DNA of 36,941 nucleotides from Prochlorococcus sp. AG-347-K19 (GCA_003281335.1 QCCG01000004.1:67804-104744), one strand, 5' to 3'; shown: positions 17,929-27,483, counted from the first letter of the stretch. The notes: generated from the sequence alone by a model not told the origin. Translations and numbers: made by a program.

Positions 17929-19768
17929 TCAACCTAGTAGAAGATTTGGAATTGTAAATATTATTTTGATAGGAGTTGGAGCATTACTTCTATTTAGCAG
18001 CCTTTTCCCTAACCAAAATATGCAAATCCCCAGGGTTCCTTATTCATTATTTATAGATCAGGTTAATGATGGTGAAGTTAAGCGTGCATATATCACTCAA
18101 GAACAAATTAGGTATGAGTTAAATGGAGCTGAAGAAGGAGCTCCCTCTGTATTAGCAACAACACCAATTTTTGATATGGACCTTCCACAAAGGTTGGAAA
18201 GTAAAGGGGTGGAATTCGCTGCCGCTCCTCCCAAAAAACCTAATTTTTTCTCAACCATATTGAGTTGGGTTGTTCCCCCTTTAATTTTTATCCTTGTTTT
18301 ACAATTCTTCGCTAGAAGAAGTATGGGTGGAGGAGGTGCTCAAGGCGCTCTTAGTTTTACTAAAAGTAAAGCAAAAGTTTACGTCCCTGATGATGAATCA
18401 AAAGTAACATTTGCTGATGTGGCTGGAGTTGATGAAGCTAAAGACGAATTGACGGAAATAGTTGATTTTCTAAAAAAACCTGAGAGATACAAAGATATCG
18501 GTGCACGAATACCAAAAGGGGTGCTTCTTGTGGGACCTCCAGGAACTGGAAAAACTCTTCTTTCAAAAGCTGTTGCGGGAGAAGCAGAAGTTCCTTTCTT
18601 TATAATTTCAGGTTCTGAATTTGTTGAGCTTTTTGTTGGTGCAGGTGCCGCAAGAGTAAGAGATCTATTTGAACAAGCAAAGAAAAAAGCTCCATGTATT
18701 ATCTTTATTGACGAATTGGATGCTATTGGTAAAAGCCGCTCTGGATCTATGGGAGTCGTCGGTGGAAATGATGAAAGAGAACAGACCTTAAATCAATTGC
18801 TTACTGAAATGGATGGCTTTGCCTCTGCAGATAAGCCAGTTATAGTACTTGCCGCTACTAACCAACCAGAAGTCCTAGATGCCGCGTTATTAAGGCCTGG
18901 AAGATTCGATAGGCAAGTATTAGTTGATAGACCAGATTTGTCTGGTAGAAAAACTATATTGGAGATATATACCAAAAAGGTTAAACTGGCAGATGCAATT
19001 GACTTGGACTCTATTGCTCAAGCTACTAGCGGGTTCGCAGGTGCAGACTTGGCAAATATGGTTAATGAAGCAGCTCTTTTAGCAGCAAGAGCTAAGAGGA
19101 AAAGTGTTGAACAACAAGACTTAAGTGAGGCTATCGAAAGAGTAGTTGCTGGTCTGGAGAAGAAAAGTAGAGTTCTTCAAGATGATGAAAAGAAAGTTGT
19201 TGCTTATCATGAAGTAGGTCATGCAATAGTTGGTCATTTAATGCCAGGCGGTTCAAAAGTAGCAAAGATTTCTATAGTGCCAAGAGGAATGAGTGCTCTT
19301 GGATATACTCTTCAGTTACCTACTGAGGAGAGATTTCTAAATTCAAAAGAAGAACTAAAAGGGCAAATAGCAACTCTTTTAGGGGGCCGTTCTGCTGAAG
19401 AAGTTGTTTTTGGAAAAATTACTACGGGTGCTTCTAATGATTTACAAAGAGCTACAGATATAGCAGAACAAATGGTAGGGACATTTGGAATGAGCGATAT
19501 TCTTGGCCCCCTAGCTTATGACAAACAAGGTGGTGGACAATTCCTAGGGAATGGTAATAACCCAAGAAGATCAGTAAGTGATGCTACAGCTCAAGCAATT
19601 GACAAAGAAGTAAGAGACCTAGTAGATGATGCTCATGAAACAGCTTTAAATATTTTAAGAAATAACTTACCGTTACTTGAATCAATTTCTCAAAAAATTC
19701 TCCAGGAAGAAGTGATAGAAGGTGAAGATTTAAAAAATCTGCTTGCAGAATCTAAAATGCCCGCATAG
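17906..19768 (+). CDS. ftsH: ATP-dependent zinc metalloprotease FtsH
   Basis: FtsH is a membrane-anchored AAA+ protease; in cyanobacteria it degrades damaged photosystem II D1 and other membrane proteins. In order: an N-terminal membrane helix ([15 protein letters not shown]), a lumenal domain, a second helix ([16 protein letters not shown]), the AAA domain with Walker A GPPGTGKT near residue 209 and Walker [12 protein letters not shown], the SRH region, and the zinc motif HEVGH near residue 435. I chose the ATG at 17906 ([10 protein letters not shown], the usual picocyanobacterial start); a TTG at 17894 would add four residues. 620 aa, full length. argF follows 27 bases downstream. Confidence 0.96.
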   Translation: MPIRQDDNQPSRRFGIVNIILIGVGALLLFSSLFPNQNMQIPRVPYSLFIDQVNDGEVKRAYITQEQIRYELNGAEEGAPSVLATTPIFDMDLPQRLESKGVEFAAAPPKKPNFFSTILSWVVPPLIFILVLQFFARRSMGGGGAQGALSFTKSKAKVYVPDDESKVTFADVAGVDEAKDELTEIVDFLKKPERYKDIGARIPKGVLLVGPPGTGKTLLSKAVAGEAEVPFFIISGSEFVELFVGAGAARVRDLFEQAKKKAPCIIFIDELDAIGKSRSGSMGVVGGNDEREQTLNQLLTEMDGFASADKPVIVLAATNQPEVLDAALLRPGRFDRQVLVDRPDLSGRKTILEIYTKKVKLADAIDLDSIAQATSGFAGADLANMVNEAALLAARAKRKSVEQQDLSEAIERVVAGLEKKSRVLQDDEKKVVAYHEVGHAIVGHLMPGGSKVAKISIVPRGMSALGYTLQLPTEERFLNSKEELKGQIATLLGGRSAEEVVFGKITTGASNDLQRATDIAEQMVGTFGMSDILGPLAYDKQGGGQFLGNGNNPRRSVSDATAQAIDKEVRDLVDDAHETALNILRNNLPLLESISQKILQEEVIEGEDLKNLLAESKMPA

Positions 19769-19795
19769 TAGATTTAGAATACTCTAGAATTTTTC

Positions 19796-20722
19796 ATGCT
19801 AAAACCAAATAAGCTTGCAAATAAAAATTTTCTATCAAGCTTGGATATAACTAACGATGAATTCTTTCATATTTTAGAGCTTGCAAAAAATTTTAAAAAT
19901 AAAAGATTAAATATTGATCTCGATTATAAAGTTTTAGGTTTGATATTTGATAAAGCATCAACGCGGACAAGAGTTAGTTTTCAAGTAGGGATGTCAAGGC
20001 TTGGTGGAACCACTATTGACCTTAATCCGACCACATCACAAATAGGAAGAGGAGAGCCAATTAAAGATACAGCAAGAGTTCTCAGTAGATATTGCGATGT
20101 TATTGCAATTAGAACTTATGATCATTCAGATTTGGTTGAATATGCGAAGTGGTCTACTAAGCCAGTTATTAATGCTCTTACAAATTTAGAACATCCATGT
20201 CAGGCCTTGGCTGATTTTTTAACGATTCAAGAGGAATTTCTTGATTTTAAAGATGTTGTTTTGACATTTATCGGAGATGGCAATAATGTTGCAAACTCTC
20301 TAATTTTATGTGGAGCATTATTAGGAGTAGAAGTTAGAATTGCCTGTCCTAAGGGATATGAACCTAATTCTTTGGTTATTAAAAAAGCATATGAAATATA
20401 TAAGAACAAGGATTTATTGAAAATCAGTAATGATCCTAATTCTGCTGTTTTAGGAGCAAATGTTCTTTATACAGATGTTTGGTCATCAATGGGGGAAGAA
20501 AATAAAAAGACAAAGAAAGATAAATGTTTTAGTGGGTTCACTATTGATAATGATTTATTAAGTAAGGCTGAAAAAGATGCAATTATTCTTCATTGCCTCC
20601 CTGCGTATAGATCTAAAGAGATAACTGATGAGGTATTTGAAAGTAAAAAAAATAGAATTTTTGATCAAGCAGAAAATAGATTGCATGCTCAACAAGCGCT
20701 TTTATCTTGCCTCCTTGCTTAA
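19796..20722 (+). CDS. argF: Ornithine carbamoyltransferase
   Basis: ArgF makes citrulline from ornithine and carbamoyl phosphate in arginine synthesis. The 308-aa product has the carbamoyl-phosphate loop STRTRVSFQVG, the HPCQALADFLT motif, and the HCLPAYR motif with the catalytic Cys. The lack of a DxxSMG-type change elsewhere fits ArgF rather than aspartate carbamoyltransferase; WSSMGEE supports ornithine binding. It lies between ftsH and lexA on the same strand. Confidence 0.96.
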   Translation: MLKPNKLANKNFLSSLDITNDEFFHILELAKNFKNKRLNIDLDYKVLGLIFDKASTRTRVSFQVGMSRLGGTTIDLNPTTSQIGRGEPIKDTARVLSRYCDVIAIRTYDHSDLVEYAKWSTKPVINALTNLEHPCQALADFLTIQEEFLDFKDVVLTFIGDGNNVANSLILCGALLGVEVRIACPKGYEPNSLVIKKAYEIYKNKDLLKISNDPNSAVLGANVLYTDVWSSMGEENKKTKKDKCFSGFTIDNDLLSKAEKDAIILHCLPAYRSKEITDEVFESKKNRIFDQAENRLHAQQALLSCLLA

Positions 20723-20749
20723 CATCACTTGCATAATTACTCTTAAATA

Positions 20750-20779
20750 GGTACAAATGTATTAGAGTACATTTGTTTT
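20750..20779 (+). promoter_or_regulatory. Double LexA operator (SOS boxes) before lexA
   Basis: Two copies close to the cyanobacterial SOS consensus RGTACNNNDGTWCB lie back to back: GGTACAAATGTATT (20750-20763) and AGTACATTTGTTTT (20766-20779), each with the GTAC core and one or more mismatches in the right half. They also form a perfect 9-base inverted repeat (acaaatgta / tacatttgt) with a 6-base spacer. The second box ends one base before the lexA ATG, which points to autoregulation. Confidence 0.75.
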
Positions 20780-20780
20780 A

Positions 20781-21410
20781 ATGAAGTCCCCCATTGATAG
20801 TAACCTTACTGATGCTCAGAATGAGTTATACGGATGGATAAAGAAATATATGAAAGAGTTTCAACATAGTCCTTCCATTAGACAAATGATGCAAGCTATG
20901 GGACTAAAATCTCCCGCGCCAATTCAAAGCCGCTTAAAACACCTACAAGAGAAAGGATACATATCTTGGCAAGAAGGTAAGGCGAGAACAATGCAAATAG
21001 TTGATGAGATTATAGAAGGAGTACCAATTATGGGTTCAGTCGCAGCTGGAGGTTTAATTGAAACTTATTCTGATGTTCAGGAGAATTTAGATATTTCTGA
21101 GGTTTTAAAAAAGAAAAATATTTTTGCTCTTACAGTTAATGGAGATTCTATGATAGATGCATGTATCGCAGATGGAGATATGGTTTTGATGGAGCCAATT
21201 ACAGATTCATACTCTCTTAGGAATGGAACTATTGTCAGTGCAATGGTTCCAGGTCTAGGTACAACACTAAAGTACTTTGTTAAGAGAGGAGGAAAAATAT
21301 TTCTTGAAGCAGCAAATCCAGAATATGAACCAATTGAATTAAATCTAGAAGAAGTTGTTTTTCAAGGGAGATTACTTGCTGTGTGGAGAAAATGTAGTAA
21401 TTATTTTTAA
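20781..21410 (+). CDS. lexA: LexA repressor
   Basis: LexA represses DNA-damage genes and cleaves itself when RecA filaments form. The 209-aa product has an N-terminal winged-helix domain (MKEFQHSPSIRQMMQAMGLK, then SRLKHLQEKGYI) and a C-terminal peptidase domain with cleavage site Ala89-Gly90 (VAAGG), nucleophile Ser123 (NGDSM) and Lys164 (TTLKY). All self-cleavage residues are present, so this is a classic SOS-type LexA rather than the non-cleavable form described in some cyanobacteria. Two operator-like sites abut its start. It is the last core gene before the polysaccharide region. Confidence 0.95.
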   Translation: MKSPIDSNLTDAQNELYGWIKKYMKEFQHSPSIRQMMQAMGLKSPAPIQSRLKHLQEKGYISWQEGKARTMQIVDEIIEGVPIMGSVAAGGLIETYSDVQENLDISEVLKKKNIFALTVNGDSMIDACIADGDMVLMEPITDSYSLRNGTIVSAMVPGLGTTLKYFVKRGGKIFLEAANPEYEPIELNLEEVVFQGRLLAVWRKCSNYF

Positions 21411-21476
21411 TAATCTATAAATAAGTTTCCGAGAACTTAAATTCCTTTAATGTTAGAATTAATTTTTTTAATATTT

Positions 21477-22085
21477 ATGGAAAATTTTATAGAAAGCTAT
21501 CTAAAAGAAGTTGCTGAAATATGTAATTTGTTGAATACAAATGAGGTTCAAAATGTTGCTAAGGAAATCATTAAAACCAGAGATGAAAAAGGTCGAATTT
21601 TCTTTATTGGTGTAGGAGGAAGTGCTGGGAATGCTTCACATGCTGTATGTGATTTAAGAAAATTAACTGGTATTGAATGTTATGCTCCAAGTGATAATGT
21701 TTCAGAATTATCAGCAAGAACTAATGATGAAGGGTGGGATACAATATTTAGTGCATGGTTAGAAGTTAGTAAATTATCATCTAATGATTTAGTGTTTGTG
21801 TTTTCTGTTGGAGGTGGAAGTAGAGAAAGAAATATTAGCCCAGGAATAGTAAACGCCTTAGAATTAGCAAAAGAACGAAATGCTGGAATTGTTGGAATTG
21901 TCGGAAAAGAAGAAGGCTATACTCGACAAGTAGCAAATGCATCAATTTTAGTACCTACAGTGAATAAAAATCATATAACTCCCCATTCGGAATCTTTCCA
22001 GACAATTTTATGGCATATGTTTGCAAGTATGCCGGAATTAAAAATAAACCCTACAACATGGGAATCCGTAGTTATAAATAAATAA
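21477..22085 (+). CDS. SIS-domain sugar isomerase, GmhA-like
   Basis: GmhA isomerises sedoheptulose-7-phosphate to D-glycero-D-manno-heptose-7-phosphate. The product carries one SIS domain with IFFIGVGGSAGNASHAVCDL, the Ser-rich phosphate loop, VFVFSVGGGSRERN and a C-terminal HSESFQTILWHMF helix. The neighbours (HddA, HddC, GmhB homologues) strongly favour the phosphoheptose role. I prefer the ATG at 21477 (MENFIESYLKEV); an earlier in-frame ATG at 21450 would add nine hydrophobic residues. It is the first gene of the heptose block. Confidence 0.82.
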   Translation: MENFIESYLKEVAEICNLLNTNEVQNVAKEIIKTRDEKGRIFFIGVGGSAGNASHAVCDLRKLTGIECYAPSDNVSELSARTNDEGWDTIFSAWLEVSKLSSNDLVFVFSVGGGSRERNISPGIVNALELAKERNAGIVGIVGKEEGYTRQVANASILVPTVNKNHITPHSESFQTILWHMFASMPELKINPTTWESVVINK

Positions 22086-22170
22086 ATAATTTTTTTGGGG
22101 ATTTATTAATAGGTATAGGTTATTGTGATCACAAACTATTAGAATTTTATAATACTAATAATTTTTTATC

Positions 22171-23154
22171 ATGCTATTAGTTCGAAGTCCTCTAAGAATA
22201 TCATTAGGAGGTGGAGGTACTGATTTGCCCTCTTACTATAGGAAAAGAGGTGGATATTTAATAGCAGGTGCAATTGATAAATATGTCTACACATCAGCAA
22301 TAAAACCTTTTTCTAAAGGTATCTTTTTAAAATATTCTGATATTGAGAAGGTTCAATGTCCATCGGAAATAAAACATAAGATCTTTAGAGAGATTCTTAT
22401 GATGAGAGATAAAGAAGAAAAAAATCAAATCGAATTAACTACTCTTGCTGATATACCAGCTGGGACAGGTTTGGGATCATCAGGAGCATTTACAGTTTCT
22501 GCTTTAAAGGCAATTCAAATGTATGATTCTGTGTTTTCAACAAATGAATCAATTGCAGAATTAGCTTGTAAAATAGAGATTGATAGATTGAGAGAACCAG
22601 TAGGTAAGCAAGATCAATATATTTCTGCTATAGGAGGTTTAACAGAATTTATCTTTCATAAGGACGACTCGGTTGAATTTAATAGATTACCTATTGATTA
22701 TGAAAATTTCTACAGTATTCAAGATTCTATTTTGATGTTTTTCACTAGAGAAAGTAGATCTGCTTCATCAATATTAAAGGAGCAAGATGATAAGACAAAG
22801 TCAGATGATAATAAGATGATTTATAATCTCGATCAAGTTAAAGAAATGGGGGAGATATCTAAAAACTTATTAATTAAAGGCGACATAAATCAACTTGGAT
22901 TGCTTATGCAAGATCATTGGGCTAAAAAATTAAAAAGAAGTCCAAATATGTGTTCTGAAGAAATTAAGAGATATTTTCAAATTGGAATGGATAATGGTGC
23001 GATTGGAGGGAAATTAGTAGGAGCAGGAGGAGGAGGCTTTTTAATGTTTATAGCTAGTGATAAGGTTCAATTAAGGAAAGCAATGAAGAGTATTAATCTA
23101 CAAGAATTAAGATTTAATTTTGATATGTTAGGCGTTCATGTACTTCAGGCTTAA
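22171..23154 (+). CDS. hddA: D-glycero-D-manno-heptose 7-phosphate kinase (GHMP family)
   Basis: HddA phosphorylates heptose-7-phosphate to the 1,7-bisphosphate. The 327-aa product has the GHMP kinase pattern: RSPLRISLGGGGTDLPSYY at the start, the ATP loop PAGTGLGSSGAFTVS, and the C-terminal KLVGAGGGGFLMF. The N-terminal pattern matches HddA-type sugar kinases better than galactokinase or mevalonate kinase. The next gene starts directly after its stop codon, so translation is likely coupled. Confidence 0.85.
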   Translation: MLLVRSPLRISLGGGGTDLPSYYRKRGGYLIAGAIDKYVYTSAIKPFSKGIFLKYSDIEKVQCPSEIKHKIFREILMMRDKEEKNQIELTTLADIPAGTGLGSSGAFTVSALKAIQMYDSVFSTNESIAELACKIEIDRLREPVGKQDQYISAIGGLTEFIFHKDDSVEFNRLPIDYENFYSIQDSILMFFTRESRSASSILKEQDDKTKSDDNKMIYNLDQVKEMGEISKNLLIKGDINQLGLLMQDHWAKKLKRSPNMCSEEIKRYFQIGMDNGAIGGKLVGAGGGGFLMFIASDKVQLRKAMKSINLQELRFNFDMLGVHVLQA

Positions 23155-23853
23155 ATGCAAATAATTTTTTTATGTGGCGGAATGGGTACTAGACTTAGGG
23201 CAGTAAGTAAAGAATTCCCAAAAGGATTAATTCCCATTAAGGATAAACCTTTTTTTGACTATATACTTAATTCTATTTCATCTTATAAGCCCTCTTCAAT
23301 TCATTTTTGTTTGGGATATAAGAGCGAACTTTATATAAAATATATAGAAAAACTTAATTACCCTTTTTCAATTTCATATACATGTGAAAATCAAAACTTT
23401 TTACTTGGCACAGGTGGCGCCATTAAAAAAGCTTTTGATTTTCTTGAAAATGACTTTATAGTTCAATATGGAGATACTATTTTAGATTTTGATTATAAAA
23501 AATTTTTTGATTTTCATCTTGAAAATAAAAAAGATATGACAATGACAATTTTGCATAAATCTAGAACAAATGAGAATCCAAATATATATTGTTATAAAAA
23601 TAAATTAGGAGATTTTAAATGCGTTTACAATAAAAAAACTCCCCATCAGAAAGCAAATTTTATTGATTACGGGGCTATTGCATTTAAAAAATTTTTATTT
23701 GAAAGAGAAGCAAAGCTGAAATTTGACCTTTCTGAATTACAGCATTCATTAAGTATTAATTCTAGATCATCTTTTTTCGAGGTTTTTAATAAGTATATTG
23801 AAATTGGCACTCCAAAATCTTTTAATGAAGCTTTAAATTTTTTATCTAAATAA
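23155..23853 (+). CDS. hddC: Sugar-phosphate nucleotidyltransferase, HddC-like
   Basis: HddC activates heptose-1-phosphate with GTP to GDP-heptose. The 232-aa product has the nucleotidyltransferase loop FLCGGMGTRLRAVSKEFPKG and the metal-binding YGDTILDFD near residue 104. The small size, without a C-terminal hexapeptide domain, fits HddC-type enzymes. The nucleotide (GTP or CTP) cannot be decided from motifs alone; the neighbouring hddA supports GTP. It overlaps the next gene by one base (TAATG). Confidence 0.8.
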   Translation: MQIIFLCGGMGTRLRAVSKEFPKGLIPIKDKPFFDYILNSISSYKPSSIHFCLGYKSELYIKYIEKLNYPFSISYTCENQNFLLGTGGAIKKAFDFLENDFIVQYGDTILDFDYKKFFDFHLENKKDMTMTILHKSRTNENPNIYCYKNKLGDFKCVYNKKTPHQKANFIDYGAIAFKKFLFEREAKLKFDLSELQHSLSINSRSSFFEVFNKYIEIGTPKSFNEALNFLSK

Positions 23854-24578
23854 TGTTTATCTATAAAAACAAAAAAATAAAGATATTTACGGATGGGGCA
23901 AATCTTGATTCAATAATTAACTTGGCGAAAGATGATTTAATCGACGGTATTACTACGAATCCTACTCTAATGAGAAAGTCAGGTGTAACAAATTATATGA
24001 ATTTTGCAAAAGCTGCTGTTAATGCTTCTCAAGGGAAATCGATATCCCTTGAGGTTTTTTCTGATGATTTTGATATCATGATTCATCAAGCAAAAGTTTT
24101 ATCAAGATTAGGAAATTCAGTTTATGTAAAAATACCAGTAACGAATAGCTTAGGACATTCAACAAGTGAAGTTATAAAAAAACTTCTTAAGGAGGGTATT
24201 AGGGTAAATATTACTGCTATTTTATCCAAAAGCCAAATTGAATCTTGTATAAATTTATTTGAAAAAAGAGATTATGGTTATATTTCTATTTTTGCTGGCA
24301 GGATTGCTGATACTGGCAAGGATCCAACTCATTTTATAAAATATGCAAACGAAAAGTTGCAAGCTAAAGGATTAATGAATCTAGAAATCCTTTGGGCAAG
24401 CACAAGAGAAATATTTAATTTATACCAAGCTATTAATTGTGATTGTTCAATAATTACAATACCCCCTGAAATAATGAAAAAAGTTAAATTATTTGATTAT
24501 AGTCTTGAAAAGTTGTCACTTGAGACTGTAAAGATGTTTAAATCAGATTCTGAGCAAGCAAAATATTTTATTGAATAA
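23853..24578 (+). CDS. Transaldolase, short form
   Basis: Transaldolases move a dihydroxyacetone unit between sugar phosphates; the F6P plus erythrose-4-phosphate reaction yields sedoheptulose-7-phosphate. The 241-aa product has FTDGANLD, DGITTNPTLM and the Schiff-base Lys93 in SVYVKIPVT, then NITAILS and a C-terminal ILWASTRE. Short members include TalC and fructose-6-phosphate aldolases, so the exact reaction is open. Its place inside a heptose operon suggests it supplies sedoheptulose-7-phosphate to the isomerase at 21477. Confidence 0.82.
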   Translation: MFIYKNKKIKIFTDGANLDSIINLAKDDLIDGITTNPTLMRKSGVTNYMNFAKAAVNASQGKSISLEVFSDDFDIMIHQAKVLSRLGNSVYVKIPVTNSLGHSTSEVIKKLLKEGIRVNITAILSKSQIESCINLFEKRDYGYISIFAGRIADTGKDPTHFIKYANEKLQAKGLMNLEILWASTREIFNLYQAINCDCSIITIPPEIMKKVKLFDYSLEKLSLETVKMFKSDSEQAKYFIE

Positions 24579-24764
24579 ATTACTTATTTAAGAATCCCCA
24601 AGATTTTATTTCAAATATTAAAAATGGTAATACTTGATCATCTAGAATTGAGAATGCCCACCATTTTCTTAAGATAATTGATATTACTTATGGTAAGAAG
24701 GTTTAATTTACTTTACTTCTTAAACTTATTTAAGTTATTTTAAAATTAATAAAAATCTTTAGAA
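24579..24764. other. Gap with an 8-bp inverted repeat
   Basis: This 186-base gap splits the heptose block. It holds AAAATGGT (24621-24628) and ACCATTTT (24660-24667), an exact inverted pair separated by 31 bases, with no T-tract directly after it. It could be a weak terminator or operator before the epimerase gene. No coding frame is supported. Confidence 0.3.
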
Positions 24765-25718
24765 TTGAAATTTACAGTTACTGGTTGTGCAGGATTTATC
24801 GGAAGTAATCTAGTTGACAAACTTCTTAAAAGTGGATTTGAAGTTTTTGGCATTGATAATTTTTCAACAGGTAAAAAATACTTTTTAAGTAAAGCTCTAA
24901 AAAATAATAAATTTATTTTTGTTGAGGATAATTTAAATCAGATACAAAAATATAAGAAATTTGTAAAAGAGAGTAAGGCTGTTTTTCATTTAGCTGCGAA
25001 TGCTGATGTTAGATATGGATTAAATCATCCATTAAAAGATCTTCAAGAAAATACAGTAAATACTTGTAGTTTGCTTGAAACTATGAGAGAGGTTAATGTA
25101 AAAAATATAGTTTTTGCATCAACTGGTTCTGTTTATGGAGAAAATAATCAAATACCTACAAAAGAGGATTGCCCTTTTCCTACTCAGACCTCTCTATATG
25201 GAGCTTCTAAAATAGCGGCTGAGAGTTTTATTTCAGCTTATTGTGAAGGTTATAGTTTTAATGCTGTTGCTTGTAGATTTGTTTCTCTGATGGGGCCAAG
25301 ATACACTCATGGTCATGTATTTGATTTCGTAAAAAGTCTAAAAAGTAACCCAAAAGTGCTTACAATATTAGGTGATGGAACACAGTTTAAGTCTTATTTT
25401 CATATTGAAGATTGTTTAGAAGCACTTATCTTGTTTGCAAATCAGTTAAATAATAAAATAGTAGGATTTTTACCAATAAATTTAGGAACTGAAGAAGGTA
25501 TAACAGTAAAAGATTCAGCAAAAATTATATGTAATACTTTAGGATTAGATCCTCGGTTCGAATTTACGGGAGGGAAACAAGGTTGGATTGGAGATAATCC
25601 GATCATCCAATTAGATATTTCAAGAGCAAAATCTTTTGGCTGGAAACCAAAGTTTAAAATTAAAGAGAGTATAAAAGATACAACAATATGGATTAATCAA
25701 TATAAAGAAATTATTTGA
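24765..25718 (+). CDS. NAD-dependent sugar epimerase/dehydratase (extended SDR)
   Basis: The 317-aa product is an extended short-chain dehydrogenase acting on a nucleotide sugar. It has the Rossmann glycine motif VTGCAGFIGSNLVDKLL, the DNFSTG loop, the active-site ASTGSVYGE serine, and YGASKIAAE (YxxxK). GalE/WbpP-type 4-epimerases are the nearest match in my memory, but the substrate cannot be fixed; a GDP-heptose or UDP-hexose is possible. The start is TTG at 24765, right before the glycine motif. Its stop overlaps the gmhB start (TGATG). Confidence 0.85.
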   Translation: MKFTVTGCAGFIGSNLVDKLLKSGFEVFGIDNFSTGKKYFLSKALKNNKFIFVEDNLNQIQKYKKFVKESKAVFHLAANADVRYGLNHPLKDLQENTVNTCSLLETMREVNVKNIVFASTGSVYGENNQIPTKEDCPFPTQTSLYGASKIAAESFISAYCEGYSFNAVACRFVSLMGPRYTHGHVFDFVKSLKSNPKVLTILGDGTQFKSYFHIEDCLEALILFANQLNNKIVGFLPINLGTEEGITVKDSAKIICNTLGLDPRFEFTGGKQGWIGDNPIIQLDISRAKSFGWKPKFKIKESIKDTTIWINQYKEII

Positions 25719-26239
25719 TGAAAAAAAATATTAATAATAAGGCTCTTTTCCTTGATAGAGATGGAGTTTTGAATCATCTTATTAATAAAAGACCACCTTG
25801 GCTTTTAAAGGAGATAAAGATTTATCAAGAAGCTTTTAAACTTGTTAAATTAGCGAAAAGAAGATTTTATTTACCAATAGTTATTTCTAATCAACCAGAT
25901 GCTGGTAGAGGCACTATAAGCTATGAAAAACTTCATTTGGTTAACAAAAAAATTATGAATGAATTACAAATCGAACAATTTTTTCTTTGCACACATCCAT
26001 ATGATGGAGAATGTGATTGTCGGAAACCTCTTCCAGGTAATTTTTTTAAGGCCCAAAAAATTAATAATTTAGATCTAAAAAAATCAATAATGGTTGGAGA
26101 TAGAGATAAAGATATAATTGCAGGGAATAGAGCAGGTTGTAAGACCATAAAAATTTCAGAAAAGAATTCTGAATTAGCAGATTTTAATGTTGATAATCAT
26201 CAAAATCTATTAAAATTACTAGATAAATTATTAATTTAA
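25718..26239 (+). CDS. gmhB: D-glycero-D-manno-heptose 1,7-bisphosphate 7-phosphatase
   Basis: GmhB removes the 7-phosphate from heptose-1,7-bisphosphate before nucleotide activation. The 173-aa HAD protein has ALFLDRDGVLNHLI (nucleophile and acid Asp), VISNQPDAGRG, the zinc-loop region CTHPYDGECDCRKPLPGNF and VGDRDKDI. These are the GmhB marks among HAD phosphatases. The ATG at 25718 overlaps the epimerase stop; an in-frame TTG lies one codon earlier. It completes the heptose route with the genes at 21477-23853. Confidence 0.88.
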   Translation: MKKNINNKALFLDRDGVLNHLINKRPPWLLKEIKIYQEAFKLVKLAKRRFYLPIVISNQPDAGRGTISYEKLHLVNKKIMNELQIEQFFLCTHPYDGECDCRKPLPGNFFKAQKINNLDLKKSIMVGDRDKDIIAGNRAGCKTIKISEKNSELADFNVDNHQNLLKLLDKLLI

Positions 26240-26273
26240 AATTCTAAGATATAATTAGGAAGTAAAAAAAATA

Positions 26274-27317
26274 ATGAATTCTAATATTTTATCCCTCTTC
26301 ACAAATGCAGATAAAGGTACTGGAGGATATCATAGTGCTGAATTAAGAAAAAAACTAATTCAAAAAAAATTTGGGATTTCAAAATTTATTTCAATAAAAA
26401 AAAATAAAATTAATATTTATAATATTTCTTCTTGTATTTTTTTTGGCAATCAATTTTTCAGTATTACATCTTTAAGATATTTAGGATTTAAAAGTAAAAT
26501 TTTAAAATTAAAAAAATACAATACTATTTATTTGCATACTTTACATCTTATTTGGTTATGCAAATTGAGCCCAAGAAAAAATTATATTCTTAACTTAGAA
26601 AATTTTGATCCCATTTACTTTTCAGAATTAGCAAAACTTTCAAATAACTTATTCCAAAAAATTTACTACTTAATTGAAGTATATTTTTCAATACGTATAA
26701 TTAAAAACTTACATAAAATAGATAACTTAGTGATTTGGCCCTTAACAAATAAAGATAGCAATCAGGTATTAAAATTAAACAGCAAATTAAAAGAACTTAT
26801 TCAAGTTCAACCACATATATTATTAAATAAAAATTTTAAAAATAATAGATCTAAATTTATAAGTTCTAAAGTTAGGCTGCTTTTTATAGGTCACGGTAAT
26901 CATATGGCAAACAGAGAAGCTATAAATTTTATAAAGAAATTAGCTAAAATTAACGAGGGAATTATATTTGACATCATTGGGAGTGGTTGGGAAAAAGAAG
27001 ATGTGCTTAATAAAAATAAAAATATAAAATTTCATGGCTTTGTTGAAGATATCACAACAAAAATTTCTAATAATACTTTTTTTATTTCTCCTATTTTTTC
27101 TGGATCTGGAATAAATATGAAAATTATTACGGCTATTGAACTTGGTATTCATGGATTTATAAGCAAGTTTTCAGCAGAACCTTTTGAATCTTCTAATATG
27201 AATCTTCCTAAGGACAAATTTATAATAATCGAAGGCGAAAATAAAGACTTCTGGCTAGAAAAAATCATTTACCATACTGTGCATTACCAAAATAATGGAC
27301 ATTTTATTGAAAGATGA
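26274..27317 (+). CDS. Glycosyltransferase, GT4-like (GT-B fold)
   Basis: The 347-aa product lacks a signal peptide and has the C-terminal nucleotide-sugar domain of group 1 glycosyltransferases: VRLLFIGHGNHMANREAI, FDIIGSGWEKED, NIKFHGFVEDI and FFISPIFSGSGINMKIITAI, ending in an E-type helix. The N-terminal half is divergent and Lys/Ile/Asn-rich. It probably adds one sugar during surface glycan assembly; donor and acceptor are unknown. It follows gmhB by 34 bases and is rich in AT even for this window. Confidence 0.82.
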   Translation: MNSNILSLFTNADKGTGGYHSAELRKKLIQKKFGISKFISIKKNKINIYNISSCIFFGNQFFSITSLRYLGFKSKILKLKKYNTIYLHTLHLIWLCKLSPRKNYILNLENFDPIYFSELAKLSNNLFQKIYYLIEVYFSIRIIKNLHKIDNLVIWPLTNKDSNQVLKLNSKLKELIQVQPHILLNKNFKNNRSKFISSKVRLLFIGHGNHMANREAINFIKKLAKINEGIIFDIIGSGWEKEDVLNKNKNIKFHGFVEDITTKISNNTFFISPIFSGSGINMKIITAIELGIHGFISKFSAEPFESSNMNLPKDKFIIIEGENKDFWLEKIIYHTVHYQNNGHFIER

Positions 27318-27483
27318 TCTTGAAAAAGAGGTCTTAAGCCTTTCAGAAATAACAGCAAAATTATTATGTATTTTATAAATGGCAATGCATAGAGCGATTA
27401 AAGAAAAACATTATTTTCTAGTTTCAAGTAATGCTAAATTTCTTATGAAATTAGTTAGTTTAGAAGCAAAAGTAAAAAGTTAA
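27295..27483 (+). pseudogene. Small open frame split by one in-frame stop
   Basis: From an ATG at 27295 (inside the end of the glycosyltransferase, other frame) 27 codons reading LEKEVLSLSEITAKLL are followed by a TAA and, in the same frame, 34 more codons (MAMHRAIKEKHYFLVSSNAK onward). Both halves look protein-like, so this may be a small gene broken by one stop. It could also be chance. Confidence 0.3.
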
